Shown here: in pieces, positions 24,116 to 32,050 of the stretch
Position numbering within the stretch: position 1 is the stretch's first letter
Layout of the letters: each line of letters opens with the position of its first letter
Origin: Anaerolineaceae bacterium UBA1415
GTDB taxonomy: Bacteria; Chloroflexota; Anaerolineae; Anaerolineales; Anaerolineaceae
Direction: 5' to 3'
DNA length: 38,227 bases
NCBI GenBank assembly: GCA_002305635.1
Contig: DBPR01000006.1
Coordinates: forward strand, 36,555-74,781
Translations under genes and position numbers: made by a program
Notes under the pieces: generated by a model
The model's database searches: none
The model's input: only the letters and a program-made list of their open reading frames with translations
Told to the model about the DNA's origin: nothing

Positions 24116-24410
24116 TATAATGTTTAAATAGTAGTCTTTAGTAGAGCCTGTGGATAATGTGGATTGGATATCACTATCTGCCATTTTCTTCCAAATTGTC
24201 GGAGAGACAGCAAAACAAAACAGTCTTTTCTTAAAAATTGATCATCATGCCTGTAAATATCTGGCTTTCCACATAATCTACCGTTTGGAGTAAAAATGTT
24301 TCAAAATCAGAAACTTATCCTTTTTTATCCAAAGCTTTTCCGAAGTCTGCAAACAGGATTATTCACAGAAAACAAGCACTTATCCACAGAAAAAGTGCAA
24401 GTTATCCACA
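24116..24410. other. oriC: Candidate replication origin (oriC): DnaA-box cluster with trio-like element
   Basis: Three perfect DnaA boxes TTATCCACA lie at 24149-24157 (minus), 24380-24388 and 24402-24410 (plus). Boxes with one mismatch are at 24325-24333 (TTATCCAAA) and 24359-24367 (TTATTCACA), and weaker ones at 24158-24166 and 24265-24273. On the minus strand the first box is followed by a GC-rich spacer, two CTACTA units (24139-24144 and 24129-24134) and then AT-rich DNA. This is the order DnaA box, GC spacer, DnaA-trio, AT-rich unwinding region described for bacterial origins. The stretch is gene-free from 23967 to 24412. dnaA itself is not nearby, so the call is strong but not proven. 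Confidence 0.72.
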
Positions 24411-24412
24411 AT

Positions 24413-25420
24413 TTAGAGATTAAATTCGTTCTTATAATCTTCGAGAATGTGCTCTCCCTGATCAATAAAATGATCAAGGTCTTTCAACAAGCGTTCCTTC
24501 TGATCCTGCCCAAAATTGAGTTCCTGCAAAAATTCGAACCAATAGTTAAGCGCTTCCTGATCTTTTTCCAGAACGCTGACTGCCTGCTGCCAGGTTTCCA
24601 GCATGGGCCACAGGACGGCGTGGAGGGCATTGTTTTCGGCCAGAACATCCACACTTTGCAGAAAATAGGCTTTGCGAACTTTTTTGATATTTGCAGGACA
24701 ATCCGCCTGTTGATTCGCTTTTTCAAGCGCGGATTCCCAAACTGGACGCCATTTTTCGAATTTTTCCTGATCAAATTCCTGATTGCCCAACAATCTGCTA
24801 AGCTCACCGATCAATGCCAACTGATCCATAAGCTCAACCCTGCGGCTGAAATCGCTGATAAAACGACGGATCGTGAGAACGGGCCCTTCAAGACAGGCGA
24901 TCGCGTTGGCAGCTGTCCCAACGGACTTAAAATAAAGCGCGATCCATTCTCCCCAGGGTACTTCCTGCGGATCGTCCAGATCAAACCATTGTTCGCGCGC
25001 TTTTACGGAAAATTGTTCCGCGCGGGCATACACGTTTTCTGGCTTATCAAAGCCGGAACTAACACTGGCGTGCAGGAACTCGAGCCAATGGTCTTTGTCG
25101 AGCAAAATATTCTGATGCTTACAAAGATGATGCCCAAACCAGGGATTTTTTCTCAAACGGCGGTGATAAGTGTAATAACTTTGGTGATGGTGCTCGATAT
25201 CCAGCGATATTTCATAAGTAACGCGAATAACCTCGCGTTTGACGCTGGGCTCCTCTTTGTGAACGAAGACCATATCAATATCGGTGGTGCCTCCCAATAG
25301 CGGCTCGCCCTCTGTCACGGAACCGGTCAGATAAACAGCGATCAGGTCTTTTTCTTTGCGCTCGCGTTGGGCGACATGATCCTTCGCGATCTTTATTAAC
25401 ATTTCCTGATTAATTCTCAT
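24413..25420 (-). CDS. Nucleotidyltransferase-fold protein linked to Dgk
   Basis: Protein of 335 residues. The N-terminal region has the nucleotidyltransferase signature LTGSVTEGEPLLGGTTDIDMVFV (GS followed by DxD), as in MNT/KNT-like enzymes; a third carboxylate may lie in SLDIEHHHQ. The C-terminal part (about 150-335) is helical and rich in Trp, Leu and Glu, with no recognised domain. AAGGAG lies six bases before the ATG; the longer frame runs into the kinase gene and is rejected. It starts 10 bases after the kinase stop, so the two form an operon. Its substrate is unknown. Its 3' end abuts the last DnaA box. Confidence 0.75.
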   Translation of the reverse strand: MRINQEMLIKIAKDHVAQRERKEKDLIAVYLTGSVTEGEPLLGGTTDIDMVFVHKEEPSVKREVIRVTYEISLDIEHHHQSYYTYHRRLRKNPWFGHHLCKHQNILLDKDHWLEFLHASVSSGFDKPENVYARAEQFSVKAREQWFDLDDPQEVPWGEWIALYFKSVGTAANAIACLEGPVLTIRRFISDFSRRVELMDQLALIGELSRLLGNQEFDQEKFEKWRPVWESALEKANQQADCPANIKKVRKAYFLQSVDVLAENNALHAVLWPMLETWQQAVSVLEKDQEALNYWFEFLQELNFGQDQKERLLKDLDHFIDQGEHILEDYKNEFNL

Positions 25421-25430
25421 GCCATTCTCC

Positions 25431-26069
25431 TTAGTCTTCCAGCGGCAGGCTTTGCTGATAGGGCGCCAGGCGCAAAGCTTGTTTGATGCGATTAACGAGA
25501 TAATCCAGGTCTTCCTGTTTTTCAATAAAGTTGAGATCGTCCGTTTCGATCAATAAAACGCGACCCAGCCACTTGTCATGGGCAAAAAACTTATCGTAAG
25601 CCTCCATCAGCTCATTAATGTAGGCGCGTTCCATATTGCGTTCGTAGGAGCGGTCGCGGTGAGCGATGCGGTTCATCAGGGTCTCAAGACCCGCGCGTAG
25701 ATAAATTACCAGATCGGGATTGGGGAATTTGTCTGCCAAAGCGTCATGAACATTGTGATAGACCTCCAGCTCATCGCCAGAGAGATTGATCCCCGCAAAA
25801 AGGGCGTCCTTTTCAAAGGTGTAATCGGAAATGATCGTTTTTTCTTTCCAATTCGCGTTCCCGAACACTTTATTTTGCTGATGATAGCGGCTCATCAGGA
25901 AAAAGATTTGGGTCTGAAAAGCATAACGACTGCGGTCAGCATAAAAATCACCTAAAAACGGGTTTTCTTCAAAGACTTCCAGCAGCGTCTCCGCCTTAAA
26001 ATGAGGCTCAAGCAATCGCGCCAGACTGGTTTTTCCTACACCGATCACACCTTCAATGGCAATGTACAT
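25431..26069 (-). CDS. dgk: Deoxynucleoside kinase, deoxyguanosine kinase type
   Basis: Salvage kinase of 212 residues. P-loop EGVIGVGKTS (6-15), substrate block EVFEENPFLGDFYAD and lid RIAHRDRSYE. The segment IISDYTFEKD has DY where the Dck type has DRS. The same change separates B. subtilis Dgk (ADYHIYKN) from Dck (QDRSIYED), which is why I assign this copy as Dgk-like and the copy at 12341 as Dck-like. ATG with AGGAG six bases upstream. First gene of a two-gene unit with the nucleotidyltransferase. Confidence 0.85.
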   Translation of the reverse strand: MYIAIEGVIGVGKTSLARLLEPHFKAETLLEVFEENPFLGDFYADRSRYAFQTQIFFLMSRYHQQNKVFGNANWKEKTIISDYTFEKDALFAGINLSGDELEVYHNVHDALADKFPNPDLVIYLRAGLETLMNRIAHRDRSYERNMERAYINELMEAYDKFFAHDKWLGRVLLIETDDLNFIEKQEDLDYLVNRIKQALRLAPYQQSLPLED

Positions 26070-26126
26070 AAAGCGCTCCTGTTCTGAATTGGAGTTAAAA
26101 CTATACCATAAAGGCGCGATCAGGCT

Positions 26127-26888
26127 CTAAATTCTGAGGTGGTCATGCAATACTTGAGCGGATTTGGCAAAAGCAGTGCTGTAACGCAGCTGGCTGTCAC
26201 GCGGGCGGGGCAGATCGATCTTCAGATCCAGGACAATTTGAGAAGGAATCCGGGAAAGCACCAGCACACGATCGGAAAGATAAACTGCTTCGCTGATCGA
26301 ATGGGTCACCATCAGGATCGTTTTGGTCTTTTCGCTCCAGATGCGCAGCAATTCTTCACTCATACGATCGCGCGTGAGTTCATCCAGTGAGCCAAAGGGC
26401 TCGTCCAGCAGGAGAATGTCCGGGTCCTGCACCAGCGAGCGGGCGATCGCCGCGCGCTGGGCCATGCCGCCGCTTAGTTCATGGGGCCAGGCGTGTTCAA
26501 AGCCTTCCAGCCCTACCAAAGCGATCATCTCGCGCACTTTTGGCGCAATTTCATATCTTGATTTGCCTTCCAGTTCAAGCGGAAGGGCAATATTCTGGCT
26601 CAAATTTCGCCAGGGCATCAGATTCGGCTTCTGAAAGATCAGGCCGGTGCGCACCTGGCGGTCGTGAATATCCGGATATTCGATCGTCCCCTGTGAATAT
26701 GGAATTAAACCGGCGAGGGTGCGCAAAAGGGTCGATTTGCCACTGCCGGAGGGCCCGATCAGGCAAACGAACTCGTTCTTCGCCAGGGAGAAAGAGATAT
26801 TCTCCAGCACTTCGAGGCGGCCGCTTTTATCGGCAAAGCTGACCGCCAGATCGCGCACTGAAAGGGATAATTCAGGGAAGGAACTCAT
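26127..26888 (-). CDS. ABC transporter ATPase, NitT/TauT family
   Basis: Cytoplasmic ATPase of 253 residues. Walker A GPSGSGKST (43-51), Q-loop FQKPNLMPW, signature LSGGMAQR, Walker B ILLLDEP and switch His in VTHS. The FQxPxLMPW form and the closing LVLSRIPSQIVLDLKIDLPRPR are typical of the SsuB/TauB/ThiZ group. The start codon lies inside the end of the binding-protein gene (17-bp overlap) and has no strong ribosome site, so translation is probably coupled. Third gene of permease, binding protein, ATPase. Confidence 0.93.
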   Translation of the reverse strand: MSSFPELSLSVRDLAVSFADKSGRLEVLENISFSLAKNEFVCLIGPSGSGKSTLLRTLAGLIPYSQGTIEYPDIHDRQVRTGLIFQKPNLMPWRNLSQNIALPLELEGKSRYEIAPKVREMIALVGLEGFEHAWPHELSGGMAQRAAIARSLVQDPDILLLDEPFGSLDELTRDRMSEELLRIWSEKTKTILMVTHSISEAVYLSDRVLVLSRIPSQIVLDLKIDLPRPRDSQLRYSTAFAKSAQVLHDHLRI

Positions 26889-27843
26889 TTGAATATACTT
26901 TGTTCAGGTCAATTTTGTTCTTCATCAGGCCAATGTCAAGCAGCACCTGCATCATGTTGCTCCAACTCTCTGCCTGATCGACTTCACTTGGACGATCCAC
27001 CTGCCAGAGTTTGATCGATTCATCCAAAACCTTGCGCTGGATCGGTGCGGTCTCTTCGGTCAGGTTCTCAACATACTTCTGGCTGATCTCCCAGCCCTGA
27101 TCAGGATTTTCGGCTGTGTATTGGATGCCCTGAATCAAGGCTTTGACGACGCTGCGTACCAATTCGGGCTCGTTTGCCATGCTGCTTTCGTTGGTGACCA
27201 GGCAGTTGCCGACCAGATGGATATAATCCTTGACCGCCATCACATTGATCTCGTAACCGCGCTCGCGCAGCTGCACCGGTTCGTTTGCCAAATAGATCAC
27301 CACCGCGTCAACCGTTTTGCTTACCAGGGTCTCGACCTGGTTGAAACCGATCGAAACCAGCTCGTAATCACCGCTTTTCAGTCCAGTCTGACCCGCCAAA
27401 GCTTCCATCCCGATGTAATTGGCGCCATACAGACCGGGCAAGCCGATCTTTTTGCCGATCAGGTCTTTTGGCTCGGTGATACCGGATTCTTTCAGCGCTG
27501 CCACGCCGACCGGATAATCCTTGTACCAGTTGGCAACCGCCACAACCGGCAGTCCTTGTTCCCGGCTTAGCAAGACCTGTTCACCTGAGGCGATCATGAA
27601 TTGCTGATGGTTTGATCCTACCAGGGCGACCATATCGGCTTCGTTGCCGTAAACCAAATTAACCTTAAGTCCTTCCGCTTCAAAGAAGCCTTTTTCAATT
27701 GCCACATAAAAAGGCGTGAACTGGACGTTGGGCACATAGGTCAGATTGATCGTGATTTCCCGCACTTCGGTCTGAGTTTCAGGTTGACAAGCCGAAAGGA
27801 ACAAGGTCAGGATCAAAAGCAAGGATAAGAAGATTCGTTTCAT
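26872..27843 (-). CDS. ABC transporter substrate-binding lipoprotein (NMT1/ThiY-like)
   Basis: Lipoprotein of 323 residues. The signal peptide ends in the lipobox FLSAC, giving Cys19 as the lipid anchor. The mature part matches the NMT1/SsuA-like binding proteins: LTYVPNVQFTPFYVAIEKGFFEAEGLKVNLVYGNEADMVALVGSNHQQF, then GKKIGLPGLYGANYIGMEAL. The first block strongly resembles binding proteins for thiamine pyrimidine precursors (ThiY type), but the substrate could also be a sulfonate or riboflavin-like compound. ATG with GGAG seven bases upstream. Second gene of the operon. Confidence 0.9.
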   Translation of the reverse strand: MKRIFLSLLLILTLFLSACQPETQTEVREITINLTYVPNVQFTPFYVAIEKGFFEAEGLKVNLVYGNEADMVALVGSNHQQFMIASGEQVLLSREQGLPVVAVANWYKDYPVGVAALKESGITEPKDLIGKKIGLPGLYGANYIGMEALAGQTGLKSGDYELVSIGFNQVETLVSKTVDAVVIYLANEPVQLRERGYEINVMAVKDYIHLVGNCLVTNESSMANEPELVRSVVKALIQGIQYTAENPDQGWEISQKYVENLTEETAPIQRKVLDESIKLWQVDRPSEVDQAESWSNMMQVLLDIGLMKNKIDLNKVYSNEFLP

Positions 27844-27855
27844 TAATAAACTCCG

Positions 27856-28665
27856 TTAAAACTCCCGCCAGGTTTGCCATTTGAGCGCCCGGCGTTCAAG
27901 AAATAAGACAATTCCATATAAGATTGCTGCCAAGAAGATTAGGCTAAAGACGGCAACGAATACCAACGCGGTGTCAAACTGGCCGCGGCCGAGATTGATC
28001 AGGTAGCCCAAACCGCGATCAGAGGCAACCAGCTCGCCGACGATGGCGCCGATCACTGAAAGCGTGGCTCCGATTCGCAGGCCACCCAGTAAGACTGGCA
28101 AGGCAGCCGGAAATTCGAGTTTGGTCAGCATCTGCCAGCGTGAGGCTTTGAGCGAAAGCATCAGCTCACGCAGATCCTGCGAAACCTCACGCATGCCGAT
28201 CAAAACGTTGACAAGTACCGGAAAGAAAACCGTCATGGCGCAAATGAGCACTTTTGAGAACAAGCCCGGACCAAACCAAATAATGATCAGCGGCGCAATG
28301 GCGACCACCGGCACAGACTGGCTGCCAACGAGGAAGGGTGAGAGCAGGTTCTCGAGCATGGCCGTTTTGGATAGAAGATAGCCAAGCAGCGATGCCGCCA
28401 CTGTGCCGGTCAGCAACCCCAGCGATAACTCCAGCAAGGTATAAGAGAGATTTCGCCACCATAAACCGTTCTTTAGCACCTCAAGAAACTTCGCCCAAAC
28501 CATGGCCGGGCCAGGGAGAATAAAAGTCGGCAGTTTCAGCAGCATATAGAGCAGCTGCCAGAGACCAAGGAAAAGCAGGATCGAGAGGAGGGGCAAAATC
28601 CAGCGGTGTTGACTGATCTTTTGCCAGACTGTGTGACTTTGGGTTTGATTTTTGTTTTGCGTCAT
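27856..28665 (-). CDS. ABC transporter permease, NitT/TauT family
   Basis: Membrane protein of 269 residues with six predicted helices. The EAA-type loop ELMLSLKASRWQMLTKLEFPAALPVLLGGLRIGATLSVIGAIVGEL marks the SsuC/TauC/ThiX family. The start was set at the ATG at 28665, with AGGG four bases upstream and a promoter just before; the longer frame would cross that promoter. First gene of the operon. Confidence 0.92.
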   Translation of the reverse strand: MTQNKNQTQSHTVWQKISQHRWILPLLSILLFLGLWQLLYMLLKLPTFILPGPAMVWAKFLEVLKNGLWWRNLSYTLLELSLGLLTGTVAASLLGYLLSKTAMLENLLSPFLVGSQSVPVVAIAPLIIIWFGPGLFSKVLICAMTVFFPVLVNVLIGMREVSQDLRELMLSLKASRWQMLTKLEFPAALPVLLGGLRIGATLSVIGAIVGELVASDRGLGYLINLGRGQFDTALVFVAVFSLIFLAAILYGIVLFLERRALKWQTWREF

Positions 28666-28688
28666 TTTGCCCTGCTGTACGGGGCTTA

Positions 28689-28716
28689 ATTGTACAGGCT
28701 TTTTTGTTAGGGTCAA
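28689..28716 (-). promoter_or_regulatory. Promoter of the ABC transporter operon
   Basis: On the minus strand TTGACC (28711-28716), a 16-base spacer and TACAAT (28689-28694). CTGTAC and GTACAG form a small inverted repeat at the -10 and start region. No TPP riboswitch is visible in the short leader. Confidence 0.6.
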
Positions 28717-28807
28717 AGCACAGGATTTCATTCTGTAAATCTAAGAATTTCGTTCTAATAAATTCGCGCGGATCATCTGCACGACCATAAAATCGGATAA
28801 ATCCGGC

Positions 28808-28813
28808 TATAAT
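28808..28813 (+). promoter_or_regulatory. -10 box directly before nadK (leaderless start)
   Basis: A consensus TATAAT ends six bases before the nadK ATG and there is no ribosome site between them, so RNA would begin at or next to the ATG. No clear -35 box. Confidence 0.5.
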
Positions 28814-28819
28814 AAAAAC

Positions 28820-29698
28820 ATGCCGCTAAAGCCCTTCAGACCTCAAAACGTATTGCTAATGCCCAATGCCGCTGTCGAAAGGGCGGTTTCTCTTGCCGCA
28901 AAGTTGGAAAAGCTGCTGAGCCAGAAAAATGTTAAAACGCGTTGGTTTCCCTGCGATTTTGATGACCTGGAGAACAAGCCGGACCTGGACGGCATTGATC
29001 TGGCGATCGTTTTTGGTGGAGATGGAACGCTTTTGCGGGCCGGGCACATTTGCGCGCCATTGGGCATTCCAATTTTGGGCGTACAGTCCGGGCGGCTTGG
29101 TTTTTTGGTTGAATTAAACGAAGAGAATCTTACGGATGGTATCAAGCGGCTTGTCGGCAAGGATTATCATCTGGAAAGCAGAATGATGCTTACAGCGGAA
29201 CTTTATTCCAACGATCAGCTTTCTCAAACATGGGATGTTATTAATGAGGTTGTCATTTGTCGGGGCAAGGATGTGCGCCCCATTCAGGTTCGCGTTGACT
29301 TGCGGGAAGGTTACATGAATTCTTACATGGCTGACGGTGTCATTGTCTCCACTGCCACTGGCTCAACGGCTTACGCGCTGGCTTCCGGCGGCCCTGTTTT
29401 GCCGCCTGAATTGCGAAATATGCTCATTTTGCCGATCGCGCCTCATCTAAGTTTTGACCGGGCTGTTGTACTGGCCGAAGGCGCTGAAGTTGATCTTTAC
29501 CCCACCAGTAGTCACGATGTTGTATTAAGTGTGGATGGCATAACCCCCATTCCGCTTAAAGATGGCGATCATGTCCACATCCGCAACAATCCGCAGTCTT
29601 TGCACATGCTGCGATTTGGGGAACCAAACTACTTTTATCGGGATCTGGCTGCCATGATGCAAAGAAACCCGATCCTTGAAATGAAGAAAAATGACTGA
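28820..29698 (+). CDS. nadK: NAD kinase
   Basis: Enzyme of 292 residues that phosphorylates NAD to NADP. Signatures: FGGDGTLLRAG (about 66-76) with the catalytic aspartate, INEVVICRG, and the glycine-rich TATGSTAYALASGGPVLPP. C-terminal beta domain with LSVDGITPIPL. Length is normal. No ribosome site precedes the ATG, and a TATAAT lies just before it, which suggests a leaderless message. The stop overlaps the next gene by eight bases; nadK followed by recN is a common order in bacteria. With nadE and nadD-pncC it completes the NAD/NADP steps in this window. Confidence 0.95.
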   Translation: MPLKPFRPQNVLLMPNAAVERAVSLAAKLEKLLSQKNVKTRWFPCDFDDLENKPDLDGIDLAIVFGGDGTLLRAGHICAPLGIPILGVQSGRLGFLVELNEENLTDGIKRLVGKDYHLESRMMLTAELYSNDQLSQTWDVINEVVICRGKDVRPIQVRVDLREGYMNSYMADGVIVSTATGSTAYALASGGPVLPPELRNMLILPIAPHLSFDRAVVLAEGAEVDLYPTSSHDVVLSVDGITPIPLKDGDHVHIRNNPQSLHMLRFGEPNYFYRDLAAMMQRNPILEMKKND

Positions 29699-30215
29699 AA
29701 CTCAAAACACCAACCCCATCCCTGATGAAACGCCTGTTTTGCGCTGCAATCGCTGCAACGAACCGATAACCCCCGCTACCGCGGTTTCAACCCCAACCGG
29801 CTACCGCTGCCGGAATTGCGTTAAAGCGCAGCAGAAAGTTTTTGACACCACCCGTTTTTTTGATCTCGTATTGGGTTTTCTGATCGCGGGAATTCTTGCT
29901 TACGCGGGTGGATGGCTTGTTTCGCGACTGGGCTTCTTCACACTGTTGGTAGCTCCCAGCGTGGGCATGCTGATCTACCGGGCGGTGCGGCTTGCCGTCA
30001 ATAAACGCCGCAGCGAAGCGCTCAACCGGGCAGTTTTGGCGGGGGCGATCATCGGCTGCATCCCCATGCTTGTGCCACAGATCATTTCGTTACTGTTCTT
30101 CTCCGGTGAAGCCTTTTCATTTCTCAGCAACATCCTGCCCCTGATCTGGCGGGTCGTTTACACAGTTTTGGTTGCCTCAACTGCCTATGCTCAGTCCAAA
30201 GGGCTGCGTCTGTAA
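29691..30215 (+). CDS. Zinc-ribbon membrane protein between nadK and recN
   Basis: Protein of 174 residues. An N-terminal zinc ribbon (CNRC at about 19-22, CRNC at about 40-43) is followed by about four hydrophobic segments (57-77, 80-98, 116-136 and 145-165) with basic loops. I do not recognise the family. It starts inside the end of nadK and ends six bases before recN, so it belongs to the same operon. No function can be assigned. Confidence 0.8.
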   Translation: MTETQNTNPIPDETPVLRCNRCNEPITPATAVSTPTGYRCRNCVKAQQKVFDTTRFFDLVLGFLIAGILAYAGGWLVSRLGFFTLLVAPSVGMLIYRAVRLAVNKRRSEALNRAVLAGAIIGCIPMLVPQIISLLFFSGEAFSFLSNILPLIWRVVYTVLVASTAYAQSKGLRL

Positions 30216-30221
30216 GAACCG

Positions 30222-31946
30222 ATGATAAAAGAACTGCACATCCAAAACTTTGCCATTATTACCGAGCTGACCATTCAGTTTGTCGACGGCCTGGTCATTT
30301 TGACGGGCGAAACCGGCGCCGGCAAATCGATCATTCTCGACGCGCTCGGCGCGGTACTTGGGCAAAGGATGGACTCCAGTGTGGTTCGGCAGGGTGAAGA
30401 TAAGGCTTTTGTCGAAGCTCTTTTTGAACCCGATGAGCATACTCTAAACCAGCTAACCCCGCTTCTTGAATCCGAAGGCTTGCTTGAAGACGGTAACTCG
30501 CTTCTGCTTTCGCGTGAGATCAGGGCTGAGGGTCGCTCGATCGCTCGCGTGAACGGCCGCAGCGTGAATCTGGGCCTGCAGGCAGAGATCGGCGCACTGC
30601 TGGTTGATGTTCACGGACAGTCCGAACACCTTTCCTTGCTCAAAGTAAAAAGCCACCGCGAATTATTGGATCGTTTTGCCCGCAATGGATCCCTTCTGGA
30701 TGAATATCAGGTTGATTATCAACGCTGGCAGGGTGTCGAAGCAGAATTAAAGCGTTTGACGCAGTTGCAGGCCAATGTTGATGAGCGCGTCGATATTTTG
30801 AGATATCAGATCGGCCAGATCGAAGCGGCAAAGCTCTCCATCGATGAGGAAGATGCCCTGCGGCAGGAACGAACCCGCCTGGCCAACGCCGAGGTGCTCA
30901 GCCGTCATGCCCAGTCTGCCTTGCAGACGTTGGATGAATCTGACCCGCAAAGCTTTTCGGTGACCGATTTACTGGGAAATATTTCAAACGATCTGATTTC
31001 ACTGGCGCGGATAGACCCGCAAACCCAGTCCATGTCCGATCAGGTTGAAAGCGCGCTGACCAGCCTGAGTGATCTGGCTTATGAATTGCGGCGTTATAAC
31101 GAGCAAATTGAATTCAACCCTGCCCGGCTCGATCAAATCGAGCTGCGCCTCGATCTGATCAACAACCTCAAGCGCAAGCATGGTGGATCAGTGGCGGAAG
31201 TTCTGAATTTCTACCATAAAGCTCAAAATGAGTTGGAGCAAATCGAAAACGTAGACGCGCAGATAAAAGAAGTAAAACAGGAAAAAGAGCGAGTTAAGAA
31301 AACACTGGCAGAAAAATCTTTGAGAATTCAAAAGAAGAGACGGGAATCCGCTCAGGTTTTGGCTGAAGAAATGCAAAAACAGCTCGCGCAACTGGAGATG
31401 AAAAAGGCGAAGTTACAAGTCCTGCTCACCCAAAAACCTGACCTTGAAGGTCTGGATATTGATGGCGGACTGGCTTTTGATGCCTATGGGGTTGACCAGG
31501 TTGAATTCCTGATCGAGTCCAACCCAGGCGAAGGATTCAAACCGCTGGCAAAGATCGCTTCCGGCGGTGAGACTTCGCGCCTGATGCTGGCGCTCAAAAA
31601 TGTTTTGGCTGACGCGGACCAAATCCCGACCCTTGTTTTCGACGAAATTGACAGCGGCATTGGCGGCCGGATCGGGATGACCGTGGGCGAATTGCTCTGG
31701 AAACTTTCTCAGCATCATCAGGTGATGTGCGTGACCCATCTGCCGCAACTCGCCGCTTTTGGCGATCAGCATCTGAACGTGAGAAAAATTACTGAGCAAA
31801 GCCGAACCTCCACCCAGGTCACGCAGCTGAAAGATCAGGCCAGAACGTTGGAGCTGGCCGAGATGGCGGGCAGTACCAGCGAAAAGAGTTTACAAACAGC
31901 TAATGAATTATTAGCGACAGTTCAAAAAATAAAGGGTACAATATAA
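30222..31946 (+). CDS. recN: DNA repair protein RecN
   Basis: SMC-like ATPase of 574 residues used in double-strand break repair. N-terminal MIKELHIQNFAIITELTIQF with Walker A GETGAGKS (29-36) and DVHGQSEHLSLL; a long coiled-coil region (about 150-380); then the C-terminal signature KIASGGETSRLMLALK, Walker B TLVFDEIDSGIGG and CVTHLPQLAAFGDQH. Length and order are standard. The ribosome site is weak, so translation probably depends on the upstream genes. Confidence 0.96.
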   Translation: MIKELHIQNFAIITELTIQFVDGLVILTGETGAGKSIILDALGAVLGQRMDSSVVRQGEDKAFVEALFEPDEHTLNQLTPLLESEGLLEDGNSLLLSREIRAEGRSIARVNGRSVNLGLQAEIGALLVDVHGQSEHLSLLKVKSHRELLDRFARNGSLLDEYQVDYQRWQGVEAELKRLTQLQANVDERVDILRYQIGQIEAAKLSIDEEDALRQERTRLANAEVLSRHAQSALQTLDESDPQSFSVTDLLGNISNDLISLARIDPQTQSMSDQVESALTSLSDLAYELRRYNEQIEFNPARLDQIELRLDLINNLKRKHGGSVAEVLNFYHKAQNELEQIENVDAQIKEVKQEKERVKKTLAEKSLRIQKKRRESAQVLAEEMQKQLAQLEMKKAKLQVLLTQKPDLEGLDIDGGLAFDAYGVDQVEFLIESNPGEGFKPLAKIASGGETSRLMLALKNVLADADQIPTLVFDEIDSGIGGRIGMTVGELLWKLSQHHQVMCVTHLPQLAAFGDQHLNVRKITEQSRTSTQVTQLKDQARTLELAEMAGSTSEKSLQTANELLATVQKIKGTI

Positions 31947-32050
31947 GTATCTTTTCGCACAACCGTTGATGGCTTTTACAGAAAAGCGATCAATGGTAAT
32001 CGTATTAAAAAATATATAAAACTGCATGATTTATGCTAAAAAGGAGAGCT

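Noticed and set aside
24296..25300. Open frame of 334 codons on the plus strand across the DnaA-box region
   Set aside because: It is antisense to the nucleotidyltransferase with its GS/DxD motif, and it begins within the DnaA-box cluster without a ribosome site.
28666..28819. TPP riboswitch before the NitT/TauT-type transporter
   Set aside because: The conserved CTGAGA and ACCTGATC-type blocks are missing, and the proposed promoter leaves too short a leader.
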